Assembly (NCBI RefSeq): GCF_035917995.1
Contig: NZ_CP109131.1
Span: 6,882,001 to 6,946,000 of the forward strand
Direction of reading: 5' to 3'
DNA: 64,000 nucleotides
Origin: Streptosporangium sp. NBC_01755
GTDB lineage: Bacteria > Actinomycetota > Actinomycetes > Streptosporangiales > Streptosporangiaceae
Positions 51,466 to 59,421 of this stretch are shown in pieces. The notes beneath the pieces are model-generated. The model made no database searches. It was not told the DNA's origin and saw nothing but the letters and a program-made list of their open reading frames with translations. How positions within the stretch are numbered: the stretch's first letter is position 1; each line of letters begins with the position of its first letter. Made by a program: the position numbers and the translations under genes.

Positions 51466-53298
51466 TCAGGAAGCGCCGGCGTGGTGCGACCAGATGGTCT
51501 CGTACGCCTCGCAGAGGGTCTCGGCCGCCCGCCGCTGCCGCAGGGAGAGCGGCCGGTGGGTGAGGGAGCGGAACCGGGCGCTCAGGGCGGCGGCGTAACC
51601 GGCGATCTCGGCGCTCGGGGCACCGGGCGGCGCCCCGAGCTGGGTGGCCAGCTCGGCACCGGAGAGCAGGAGTTCCAGCGCCCGCCGGTCGTCGAGCGGG
51701 ACCATGGGGGAGGCCCGCAGCGCCTCGATCGCGGCGGGGTCCACCCGGATCGGCGGGAGCCTCCCGCCGCCGCCCCCGGTGTCGGTGGGGGCCGCCTGCT
51801 CCTCCAGCGCCGCTGAGACGAGGTCCTCCAGGACGGTCAGCACGTCCCTGGCCCGGTGCCCGCCGGCGCGGCCCTCGCTCATCATGGCGAGCGTGCGCCA
51901 GCGCATCGACGCCGCGGTGGCGGCGGCGGCGACCTGTTCGGGGGAGGCCCCCGCGGGCAGGCCGAGCTGCTCGGCGGGCTCGTCGTGGCGGGCCAGTCGC
52001 AGCAGCTCGGCGGTCATCTCCTCGTTCAGGACCAGCGCTCCGCGGCCGAGCGCCTCGGCGGCGGTGAAGATCCGCAGGCCGCCCAGGGAGGTGGCGATCG
52101 GCCGGTTCTCGTCGAGCTGGGCCGCCAGCGCGTCCAGGGTGGCGCGGTCGGCACCCATCGCCGGCGTCCTGGCGAGTGCGCGGAGCCGGGTCAGCGCGTC
52201 GAGCGCCTTCAGCTGGTCGGCGCGGCGGGCGAAGTGGGCGATGCCCGCGGCCACCGAGCCGGTCGCGGCCCGCCCCGCGGAGGAGTAGCCGGAGCGTTCC
52301 AGCAGGTGGGAGGTGAGCGCCTCGGGGGAGGCGGTGCCGGCCGCGCGCACCGCCTCGACCGCGCTGGTGATGCCGTAGCGGTGCAGCCGCTCCACCAGCC
52401 GGTGGCGCACCTCGGCCGGCACGGGCAGCTCGGGCGCGGAGCGGAAGTCGTCCAGGTCCAGGAGGTAGTCCTCCAGGTCGTCCTCGTCGAGCCCGGCCAG
52501 CGTCGCCAGGGCCGCCACCTCCTCACCGTCCAGCGGGCGGGCCCGCGCGGTCTCGGCCAGCAGGCCGATCACCGGGACCACGTCGAAGACGGAGGTGCGC
52601 AGGTCCTCGTACCCCTTGGCGGCCAGCCGCCTGGCGGTCGGCCACGGGTCGCCCTCGTCGCCGCGCCGGTCGACCTGGCCGAGTACGGCGAGGGTGTTGA
52701 CGCAGCTCATCCCGCAGGCGTCGGTCAGCCCGCGAAACTCCGCGAGGGTGGTGTCGTCGAACTTCTGGACGTAGCGCAGCACGTAGATCATCGCTTGTGC
52801 GCGGTCGTCCTCGTCGCCGGAGCCGAACAGCATGCTCCTGGCCGCCCGCTCGTTGGCGGCCGTCACCGTGTTCATGCCGGGGGTGTCGACGATGGTGATC
52901 GTGCGCAGCGACGGCAGGTCCAGGGCGACCCGCAGACGCCGGATCCGGGCCACGTCGACGCCGAGTTCGGAGGGGAGCCGGTGGCCTGGCAGCAGCCGGG
53001 AGTGGGCCACGCCGCCGTCGAGGAGCTCGATCGTGATGCGGCCGTCGTCCTCGCCGTACTCGTACTGGGTGACGACAAAGGTGCACTCGCCGGCGTCCAC
53101 CGGGGCGACGGGCAGTCCGAGCAGCGCGTTGACCAGTGTCGACTTGCCGCTGCTGACCGCGCCCGCCACCGCGACCCGCAGCGGCGCGTCGAGGTCGGCG
53201 CGTACCTGCGCCACCCGCTCGCGCAGCTCCGCGCCGGAAAGCCTGGCCGAGGTGGTGTCGCACAGGCGGCGCAGCAGGTCCGCGGGTCCGGTGCTCAC
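51466..53298 (-). CDS. dynamin-family GTPase (IniC-like)
   Basis: 610 aa, GTG start overlapping the small upstream ORF (GTGA). G1 VAVAGAVSSGKSTLVNALLG near residue 42, switch Thr in DAGECTFVVTQYEYG, G3 TIVDTPGMNTV, G4 region AVLGQVDRRGDEGDPW. The rest is helical with no TM segment, so it is probably cytosolic and partners the longer, paddle-bearing GTPase encoded downstream. The architecture is like mycobacterial IniC next to IniA. Catalysis residues look intact; the G4 motif is QVDR instead of N/TKxD. Confidence 0.87.
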   Translation of the reverse strand: MSTGPADLLRRLCDTTSARLSGAELRERVAQVRADLDAPLRVAVAGAVSSGKSTLVNALLGLPVAPVDAGECTFVVTQYEYGEDDGRITIELLDGGVAHSRLLPGHRLPSELGVDVARIRRLRVALDLPSLRTITIVDTPGMNTVTAANERAARSMLFGSGDEDDRAQAMIYVLRYVQKFDDTTLAEFRGLTDACGMSCVNTLAVLGQVDRRGDEGDPWPTARRLAAKGYEDLRTSVFDVVPVIGLLAETARARPLDGEEVAALATLAGLDEDDLEDYLLDLDDFRSAPELPVPAEVRHRLVERLHRYGITSAVEAVRAAGTASPEALTSHLLERSGYSSAGRAATGSVAAGIAHFARRADQLKALDALTRLRALARTPAMGADRATLDALAAQLDENRPIATSLGGLRIFTAAEALGRGALVLNEEMTAELLRLARHDEPAEQLGLPAGASPEQVAAAATAASMRWRTLAMMSEGRAGGHRARDVLTVLEDLVSAALEEQAAPTDTGGGGGRLPPIRVDPAAIEALRASPMVPLDDRRALELLLSGAELATQLGAPPGAPSAEIAGYAAALSARFRSLTHRPLSLRQRRAAETLCEAYETIWSHHAGAS

Positions 53299-53444
53299 GC
53301 GTCACCGCCCTGGCCGTCCGATGTGTTCCCGTGTTCCGCCGCGCGGGCCGGGAGAGGTCGCGGAGCCGGCTGAGGGGCGGGATCGAACCGTGCGCCTGTC
53401 GTGAGGTCCGGCGCGCTGTTCTCGCGGGGAGCCGAGCCGCTCAC
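53295..53444 (-). CDS. small Pro/Ala-rich ORF coupled on both sides
   Basis: 49 aa. The GTG overlaps the upstream GrpE-like gene stop (GTGA at 53441-53444), and its own stop overlaps the start of the dynamin gene (GTGA at 53295-53298). The product (VSGSAPRENSAPDLTTGARF... ending SDGQGGDA) is predicted disordered, with no TM. The double 4-nt overlap suggests it is translated, either as a peptide or as a ribosome bridge to the dynamin gene. No homologue recognised. Confidence 0.45.
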   Translation of the reverse strand: MSGSAPRENSAPDLTTGARFDPAPQPAPRPLPARAAEHGNTSDGQGGDA

Positions 53445-54316
53445 CGTTCCGCCCCGGGGCCCGGTGAGACGTGGCGGTAGACGACGACCTGCGGTACGCG
53501 GATCACGTGTCCACCGTCGGCGTACCCCCGCCTGACCGTCTCGGCGACGATGTCGTGCAGCTCGGGGCTCCCGGCCGGCGCGGTGCCGAACGCCTCGTGC
53601 AGGCGCGGGTCGAAGCGCTGCCCGTCCGCGACGATCTCCTGGACGCCGGCCCGGTTCAGTGCCTCCAGCAGCGTTCCCGCCAGCCGGGGGTGGCGCTCGG
53701 CGAGCTGGTCCCGGTAACCGACGCAGGCCCCCACCAGGGCCTCCCGCCCGGGGTGACCCTCGGAGAAGAGCCTTTCCACCTGCTGGGTGAGCGCCGGACT
53801 GATCCCGCTTCCGGAGACCTGAGCCAGTGCCTCGGACAGCGGATCGGCGGGTGGTCCGGCGGGTGGTCCGGTGGGTGGTTCGGCCGGTGGGCCGGTGCGG
53901 CCGGCGACGGGCCGGACCGGCGTCGAGCCCGCCTCGCCCACCGGGAACGGCACCGTCCCCTGCGGTGCCGTCCCCGGTCGAGGTGTCCCGTACGGGGCCG
54001 CCTGCCAGGTGCCCGGCACGGGTGCCTGGGCGGGGGCGGGGCGGCGGTTGCGGTGCCACAGGTACAGGCCCGCGGCCGCCGCGGCCAGGGTGCCCGCCGC
54101 CACCGCGAGCACCAGGGGCAGCGGGAGGAGTCCGATCGGTGTTCCCACCGTGACGGATCCGGCCTCCCCGGGGCGCAGGGAGCCGACACCGTCACCTCGC
54201 AGGGGGGCCGAGGACGCGGTGGCGGTCTCCCCGCGAAGTCCCGCCACCGCGCCGCAGCCGGTCAGTGCCGGCCAGGCCAGCAACAGCAGGGGAAGGAACA
54301 CGCGTCGGTCCCTCAT
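53441..54316 (-). CDS. membrane-anchored GrpE-like protein
   Basis: 291 aa. Residues 1-20 form a lipoprotein-type signal (FLPLLLLAWPALTGC, lipobox LTGC). A TM helix follows (IGLLPLPLVLAVAAGTLAAA..., about residues 61-85), then RNRR and a Pro/Gly-rich spacer. The C-terminal 110 residues resemble the GrpE nucleotide-exchange domain: LLEALNRAGVQEIVADGQRFDPRLHEAFG, then DIVAETVRRGYADGGHVIRVPQVVVY. The predicted topology puts the GrpE part in the cytosol, tethered to the membrane. This could recruit the Hsp70-like partner to the membrane. GrpE similarity is by eye and should be confirmed by structure prediction. Confidence 0.78.
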   Translation of the reverse strand: MRDRRVFLPLLLLAWPALTGCGAVAGLRGETATASSAPLRGDGVGSLRPGEAGSVTVGTPIGLLPLPLVLAVAAGTLAAAAAGLYLWHRNRRPAPAQAPVPGTWQAAPYGTPRPGTAPQGTVPFPVGEAGSTPVRPVAGRTGPPAEPPTGPPAGPPADPLSEALAQVSGSGISPALTQQVERLFSEGHPGREALVGACVGYRDQLAERHPRLAGTLLEALNRAGVQEIVADGQRFDPRLHEAFGTAPAGSPELHDIVAETVRRGYADGGHVIRVPQVVVYRHVSPGPGAER

Positions 54317-54404
54317 CGGTCGCCTTTCTCGTCGGCGGCCCTTGTGACCCGGATCCGAGTCCCCCTCTCGGTGAGGTCACGCGGGCTCACGCCGGTTCTT
54401 TCCG

Positions 54405-54659
54405 TCAGACGGTCGGGAAGGGGCCCGCGACCTCGGTGTAGTCGGCGACCCCGTCGCCGTTCAGGTCGACCAGGGTCTCGTCGATGTAGCCGTCGCCGTC
54501 GTTGTCGAGGTAGACGACGTCGGTGACGCCGTCGCCGTCGACGTCGTAGCGCTCCTCGTCGGCGAGGCCGTCACCGTCGGTGTCGATCAGCTGGGCGTCG
54601 GTCCCTCCGTCGCCGTCGTAGTCGACCAGGTCGGTGGTGGTCACGTCGAAATCGCTCAT
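54405..54659 (-). CDS. small Asp-rich calcium-motif repeat protein
   Basis: 84 aa, ATG start. Five DxDGDG-type loops (DYDGDGGTD, DTDGDGLAD, DVDGDGVTD, DNDGDGYID, DLNGDGVAD) spaced 12-14 residues, as in EF-hand/dockerin or thrombospondin type-3 calcium sites. No signal peptide is visible, so it is apparently cytosolic. It begins the minus-strand gene set ahead of the GrpE-like gene (88 bp gap). A regulatory calcium-binding role is inferred only. Confidence 0.75.
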   Translation of the reverse strand: MSDFDVTTTDLVDYDGDGGTDAQLIDTDGDGLADEERYDVDGDGVTDVVYLDNDGDGYIDETLVDLNGDGVADYTEVAGPFPTV

Positions 54660-54828
54660 TGGCTGGTTCCTTTCCGATGGTGTTACAGGGGATGAGAGTC
54701 ACGTTCGCACCGGATTGTTGCAGCCGAATCCCAGATTTCTTGATGATTTTTAAGAAATCTCTGAGCTTGGTCGTCTCATCGGGACTAAAGGTCATAAAAA
54801 GGTACAAAAAGGCCAGCTGGGTGCCGTC

Positions 54829-56589
54829 TCAGCTGAGTGCGCGGGCGGTGTGGATCAGCGGCACGTGGCTGAAGGCCTGTGGGAAGTTGCCGACCATCCG
54901 GCCGTAGCGGGGGTCGTACTCCTCGGCGAGCAGGCCGACGTCGTTGCGGAGCGACAGCAGGTGCTCGAACAGCTCGACCGCCTCGTCCTTGCGGCCGATC
55001 ATCGCCAGGACCTCGGCCAGCCAGAAGCTGCACGCCAGGAACGCCCCCTCACCGCCGGGCAGGCCGTCCACCTCGTTGTCGGTCGAGACCGGGTAGCGCA
55101 GCACGAAGCCGTCGACCATCAGCTCGCGCTGGATCGCCTCCACCGTCCCGATCACGCGCGGGTCCTCCGGCGGCAGGAAGCCGACGATCGGGATCAGCAG
55201 CAGGGCCGCGTCCAGCTCGTGCGAGCCGTAGGACTGGGTGAAGGTGCCGCGCACCGGATCGAAGCCCTTGTCACAGACCTCGGCGTGGACGCGGTCGCGC
55301 AGTTCCCTCCAGCGCGCCAGCGGGCCGGGCTTGGCGAAGGTCTCCATGTGCTTGACGGCCCGGTCGAGGGCGACCCAGCACATGACCTTGGAGTGCACGA
55401 AGTGCCGGCGCGGGCCGCGGACCTCCCACAATCCCTCGTCCGGCTCGTCCCAGTGCTCCTCGACGTAGGAGATCAGCTCGAACTGGATGGTCCAGGCCCG
55501 ATGGTCGGACTCCAGACCCGAGACACGAGACAGGTACAGGGAGTTCAGGACCTCGCCGTAGACGTCCAGCTGGAGCTGGTCGACCGCGCCGTTGCCGATC
55601 CTGACCGGCCGGGAGTCCTCGTAGCCGGGCAGCCAGTCGAGCTCAAGCTCGGTGAGCCGGCGCTCCCCGGCGACGCCGTACATGATCTGCAGGTCCTGAC
55701 CGCGGCCCGCGATGGCCCGCAGCAGCCAGGACCGCCACGCGCGGGCCTCGTCCAGGTAGCCGGAGCCGATGAGGGCGTCCAGGGTCATGGTGGCGTCGCG
55801 CAGCCAGCAGTAGCGGTAGTCCCAGTTGCGCACGCCGCCGAGGTCCTCGGGCAGCGAGGTGGTGGGGGCGGCGACGATGCCGCCGGTGGGGGCGTAGGTG
55901 AGCGCCTTGAGCGTGATGAGCGAGCGGACCACGGCCTCGCGCCACGGGCCCTGGTAACTGCACCGCTCGACCCACTCGGCCCACAGCTCCTCGGTCGCGG
56001 TCAGCTGCTCGTACGGGTCGATCTCCTCGGGCCTGGGCTCGTGCGAGGGGTGCCAGGTGAAGACGAACGCCATGCTGTCGCCCTCGGAGACCTCGAACCT
56101 CGCCGTGTGGGCGTAGTCGCCGCCCCGGAGCGGGACGGGGGAGTGCAGCCACACGGAGTCGGGTCCGCCGACGGCCTGCAGGAGGCCGTCGCTGCGGCGC
56201 ACCCAGGGCACGATCCGGCCGTAGTCGAAGCGGATGCGGATCTCGGTGGCCATCTCCACCGTCCCCGACACGCCCTCCACGATCCTCACCAGGTCGGGGT
56301 TGGTGTGCCGGGTGGGCATGTAGTCGGTCACCCGGACCGTGCCGCCGGGGGTGTCCCACTCGCTCTCCAGGATGAGGGTCTCGCCCCGGTAGCGGCGCCG
56401 GGTGGCATGGGGCCGCCCGGCGTCCGCGGGGCCGATCCACCACCGGCCGTTCCGGGCGTCGCCGAGCAGTGCGGCGAAGCACGAGGGCGAGTCGAAGCGT
56501 GGCAGGCAGAGCCAGTCGACGGAGCCGTCCCTGCCGATCAGGGCCGCTGACTGCATGTCGCCGATGAGAGCGTAGTCCTCGATCCACAT
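54829..56589 (-). CDS. glycoside hydrolase family 15 protein (trehalase/glucoamylase-like)
   Basis: 586 aa. N-terminal beta-sandwich MWIEDYALIGDMQSAALIGRDGSVDWLCLPRFDSPSCFAALLG, then the (alpha/alpha)6 catalytic domain beginning LPEDLGGVRNWDYRYCWLRDATMTLDALI (the GH15 WDYRYCWLRDA signature). C-terminal GAFLACSFWLAEVLAMIGR and PLIHTARAL. Actinobacterial relatives include the GH15 trehalase of mycobacteria and Streptomyces, so trehalose or alpha-glucan hydrolysis is likely. Cytosolic, no signal peptide. GAGG lies 1 nt before the ATG, so the message may be leaderless. Confidence 0.93.
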   Translation of the reverse strand: MWIEDYALIGDMQSAALIGRDGSVDWLCLPRFDSPSCFAALLGDARNGRWWIGPADAGRPHATRRRYRGETLILESEWDTPGGTVRVTDYMPTRHTNPDLVRIVEGVSGTVEMATEIRIRFDYGRIVPWVRRSDGLLQAVGGPDSVWLHSPVPLRGGDYAHTARFEVSEGDSMAFVFTWHPSHEPRPEEIDPYEQLTATEELWAEWVERCSYQGPWREAVVRSLITLKALTYAPTGGIVAAPTTSLPEDLGGVRNWDYRYCWLRDATMTLDALIGSGYLDEARAWRSWLLRAIAGRGQDLQIMYGVAGERRLTELELDWLPGYEDSRPVRIGNGAVDQLQLDVYGEVLNSLYLSRVSGLESDHRAWTIQFELISYVEEHWDEPDEGLWEVRGPRRHFVHSKVMCWVALDRAVKHMETFAKPGPLARWRELRDRVHAEVCDKGFDPVRGTFTQSYGSHELDAALLLIPIVGFLPPEDPRVIGTVEAIQRELMVDGFVLRYPVSTDNEVDGLPGGEGAFLACSFWLAEVLAMIGRKDEAVELFEHLLSLRNDVGLLAEEYDPRYGRMVGNFPQAFSHVPLIHTARALS

Positions 56590-56598
56590 GCCTCGAAG

Positions 56599-57243
56599 CT
56601 AACGCCTCGGCGCGCTCCCCGGGGGCCTGGAGCGCAACCGCGCTCCAGGCCGGGTCCGCGGCATGAAGAACTGAGTCAGCGGCCCGATGGCGAGGGCGAA
56701 CACCAGCGTGCCCAATCCCACGGTCCCGCCGAGCAGCCAGCCCGCGGCCAGCACGGTGACCTCGATGACGGTGCGGGCCGAGCGGATGGACAGGCCCAGG
56801 CGGTTCAGGCCGGTCATCAGGCCGTCGCGCGGTCCGGGGCCGAGGCCGGCGCCGATGTAGAGGCCGGTGGCCGCGGCGGTGGCGACGACGCCGAGCAGCA
56901 GGTACGCCCAGCGCGCGGCGAGCGCGTCCGGGGTCGGGGCCAGCCAGATGGCCGCGTCGGCGAACAGTCCGAGCAGGACGACGTTGCTGAGGGTGCCCAG
57001 CCCCGGCTTCTGCCGCAGCGGGATCCACAGCAGCATGACCAGGGCGCCCACGATGATGATCCAGGTGCCGACCGACAGGCCCAGATGGATGGAGAGCCCC
57101 TGGTGGAACACGTCCCAGGGGCTGTTGCCCAGCTGGGACTCGATCTGCAGGCCGATGCCGACGCCGTAGAGCACCAGGCCCGCGTACAGACGGGTGAGCC
57201 GGTTGGGCAGGGAACCGAGGGTGGGCAGGGGGAGTTCGCTCAT
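56599..57243 (-). CDS. YczE/YitT-family membrane protein
   Basis: 214 aa from the ATG at 57243 (MSELPLPTLGSLPN); an in-frame ATG at 57258 is possible. Five hydrophobic segments: RLYAGLVLYGVGIGLQIESQLGNSPWDVFHQGLS, WIIIVGALVMLLWIPL, NVVLLGLFADAAIWL, and the GPGPRDGLMTGLN loop typical of the YczE group. Function is not established; YczE-type genes are commonly paired with divergently transcribed MocR regulators, as here. Confidence 0.88.
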   Translation of the reverse strand: MSELPLPTLGSLPNRLTRLYAGLVLYGVGIGLQIESQLGNSPWDVFHQGLSIHLGLSVGTWIIIVGALVMLLWIPLRQKPGLGTLSNVVLLGLFADAAIWLAPTPDALAARWAYLLLGVVATAAATGLYIGAGLGPGPRDGLMTGLNRLGLSIRSARTVIEVTVLAAGWLLGGTVGLGTLVFALAIGPLTQFFMPRTRPGARLRSRPPGSAPRR

Positions 57244-57250
57244 GATGGCC

Positions 57251-57306
57251 CCAATCATCCAGGCCACCGATTCCGGATAAAAGAGCCAATCATCAAAAGT
57301 GGCCTT
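57251..57306. promoter_or_regulatory. MocR-type direct-repeat operators between yczE-like and mocR genes
   Basis: ATAAAAGAGCC (57277-57287) and ATCAAAAGTGGCC (57292-57304) are direct repeats sharing AAAAG-GCC, the arrangement used by MocR/PdxR regulators. CCAATCATC is repeated at 57251 and 57286. The sites sit in the 75-bp divergent promoter region. Confidence 0.5.
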
Positions 57307-57318
57307 ATGGTGGTTGGT

Positions 57319-58755
57319 ATGGACCGGTATCTCAGTGGCCCCCAGCTCGCCCGTCTCCTGGCGATCGACCCCGGTGCCAGGCCGTACTACCGGGTTCTGG
57401 CCCGGAGCGTGCGATCGCTGGTCCTCGACGGGCGGCTGCCGATGCGGGTGCGGGTGCCCGCCGAGCGCCACCTCGCCGAGGCGCTGGGTGTCAGCCGCAC
57501 CACCGTGACCGCGGCCTACGACCTCCTTCGCGAGCAGGGGTACCTGGAGAGCAGGCAGGGGGCGGGAAGCTGGACGGCGCTGCCCGACGCGGGCTCGCTG
57601 GGCGCGGACAACCCGTGGATCGCCGCCGAGGACGACGGGCTGCTGCCGCTGCACGCCGCGGCCCCGAGCGCGATCTCGACGCTGCCCGAGGCGATCGCCG
57701 CCGCCACCGGCCAGTATCCCCGCTACACGCTCGGGATGGGCTACGACCCGCTCGGGATCGCCCCACTGCGCCAGGCGATCGCCGCCCGCTACAGCGCGCG
57801 AGGGGTGGCCACCCGGCCCGAGCAGATCCTGGTGACCACCGGAGCCCAGCAGGCCATCCACCTGGTGACCACGATGCTGCTCTCGCGCGGGGACCCGGTG
57901 CTGCTGGAGTCGCCCACCTACCCGCACGCCATCGACCTGGCCAGGATGCGCGGCGCCAGGATCGTCGGAGTCGGCATCCCGGACGACGGCTGGCGCCACC
58001 TGGACCTGCTGACCTGCGCGATGCGCCAGTCGGCCGCCCGCCTCGCATATGTGATCCCCGACTTCCAGAACCCGACGGGGCATCTGATGGACGACGCGGC
58101 GCGGGCGGCCCTGGCCGGCGCGGCGCGGCGCTACGGCACGGTCCTGGTGGTCGACGAGAGCTGGTGTGAGCTGGCGCTCGACGAGGAGGCCCGCGCCACG
58201 CCGCTGGCCGCCTTCGACACCGACGGGAGGGTGATCACCATCGGCTCGGCGTCCAAGCTGTGGTGGGGCGGGCTGCGCATCGGCTGGATCCGCACCACCG
58301 CCGCCACGGTCCGGCGCCTGGCCGTGCTCCGCGCCTCCATCGACATCGCCAGCCCGCTCTTCGAGCAGCTGGTGGTGGCCAGGTTGTTCGAGGACATCGA
58401 GCGGGCCAGGGCCGAGCGCGCCCGCCTGCTCGGCGCCTCCAGGGACGTCCTGGCGGCCGAGCTGGCGGCTCGGATGCCCGACTGGAGCTTCATCCCGCCC
58501 AGAGGTGGCGGATCGCTCTGGGTGCGGCTGCCGGAACCTTCGGCCACCTCGCTGGCCGACGCGGCGGTCTGCCAGGGGGTCCGGCTGGCCCCCGGGCAGT
58601 GGTTCGGCGTGGACGGCACGCTGGAGGGGCGGCTGCGCCTGCCCTTCACCCAGCCGCCCAGAGTCCTCGTCGAGGCGGTGCGGCGCATCGCCGAGGCCAG
58701 GCTCAGGGGGGCGTACGGCACCCGGCCCGCCGAGCCCCTCACCCCCGCCCTCTGA
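57319..58755 (+). CDS. MocR-like regulator (GntR HTH fused to PLP aminotransferase fold)
   Basis: 478 aa from the ATG at 57319 (ATG 57307 possible). N-terminal GntR winged helix: VLDGRLPMRVRVPAERHLAEALGVSRTTVTAAYDLLREQGYLE. Class I aminotransferase-like domain from about 110: TTGAQQAIHLVTTMLL, ESPTYPHAIDLARMRG, IPDFQNPTGHLM, and the PLP lysine in ITIGSASKLWWGGLRIGWIR. YczR-type, expected to control the divergent yczE-like membrane protein and itself through the direct repeats at 57277-57304. Effector unknown. Confidence 0.92.
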   Translation: MDRYLSGPQLARLLAIDPGARPYYRVLARSVRSLVLDGRLPMRVRVPAERHLAEALGVSRTTVTAAYDLLREQGYLESRQGAGSWTALPDAGSLGADNPWIAAEDDGLLPLHAAAPSAISTLPEAIAAATGQYPRYTLGMGYDPLGIAPLRQAIAARYSARGVATRPEQILVTTGAQQAIHLVTTMLLSRGDPVLLESPTYPHAIDLARMRGARIVGVGIPDDGWRHLDLLTCAMRQSAARLAYVIPDFQNPTGHLMDDAARAALAGAARRYGTVLVVDESWCELALDEEARATPLAAFDTDGRVITIGSASKLWWGGLRIGWIRTTAATVRRLAVLRASIDIASPLFEQLVVARLFEDIERARAERARLLGASRDVLAAELAARMPDWSFIPPRGGGSLWVRLPEPSATSLADAAVCQGVRLAPGQWFGVDGTLEGRLRLPFTQPPRVLVEAVRRIAEARLRGAYGTRPAEPLTPAL

Positions 58756-58770
58756 CTCGGTCGGGGCGGC

Positions 58771-59421
58771 TCACTCGGAGGTGACGCCCCTGGCCAGCGG
58801 GGCCCGCAGCTTCAGCCGCATGGCCACGATGCGCAGCCCGAAGGCGAGGAAGGCGGCGGCCAGCGTGGCCGGCCAGCCGTGCAGGTTCAGGGTGTAGAGC
58901 AGCGCCATCATCGCCGAGCCGAGCATGGCGGGCACCGCGTACAGCTGGCGGTCGTACAGCAGGGCGGGGATCTGCCCGGCGAGGACGTCGCGCAGGATTC
59001 CGCCGCCGACCGCGGTGATGACCCCGAGCAGGGCCGCGTGCAGGGGGGTGAGGCCGAAGTACATCGCCTTCTCGGTGCCGACCGCGCAGAACAGGCCGAG
59101 GCCCGCGGCGTCCAGCACGTTCACCGCGGGCATCACCCGCTCCACCTGCGGGTGCCAGAAGAACACGATCATCGTGGCCAGCAGCGGCACGACCACGTAG
59201 CCGATGCTGGAGAAGGCGGCGGGCCGTACGTTCAGGATCAGGTCGCGGGCGACTCCGCCGCCCAGTGCGGTCATCTCGGCCAGCACGGCCATGCCCACCA
59301 CGTCGAGCCGTCTGCGTACGCCGACCAGGGCGCCGGAGAGGGCGAAGACGAAGATCCCGACGAGATCGAGCACACTATTCACGGATAAATCATCCCATGA
59401 CCGGATATATGGGATTTCCAT
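58771..59421 (-). CDS. trimeric intracellular cation channel (TRIC/UPF0126) family protein
   Basis: 216 aa from the ATG at 59421, overlapping the POT stop codon (TAATG); a GTG at 59385 is an alternative. Seven-TM protein made of two inverted repeats, each with the GGG...RD motif: EMTALGGGVARDLILNVRP and ITAVGGGILRDVLAGQIP. Prokaryotic TRICs are monovalent cation channels; the older name YadS/YicG reflects unknown physiology. Confidence 0.9.
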   Translation of the reverse strand: MEIPYIRSWDDLSVNSVLDLVGIFVFALSGALVGVRRRLDVVGMAVLAEMTALGGGVARDLILNVRPAAFSSIGYVVVPLLATMIVFFWHPQVERVMPAVNVLDAAGLGLFCAVGTEKAMYFGLTPLHAALLGVITAVGGGILRDVLAGQIPALLYDRQLYAVPAMLGSAMMALLYTLNLHGWPATLAAAFLAFGLRIVAMRLKLRAPLARGVTSE

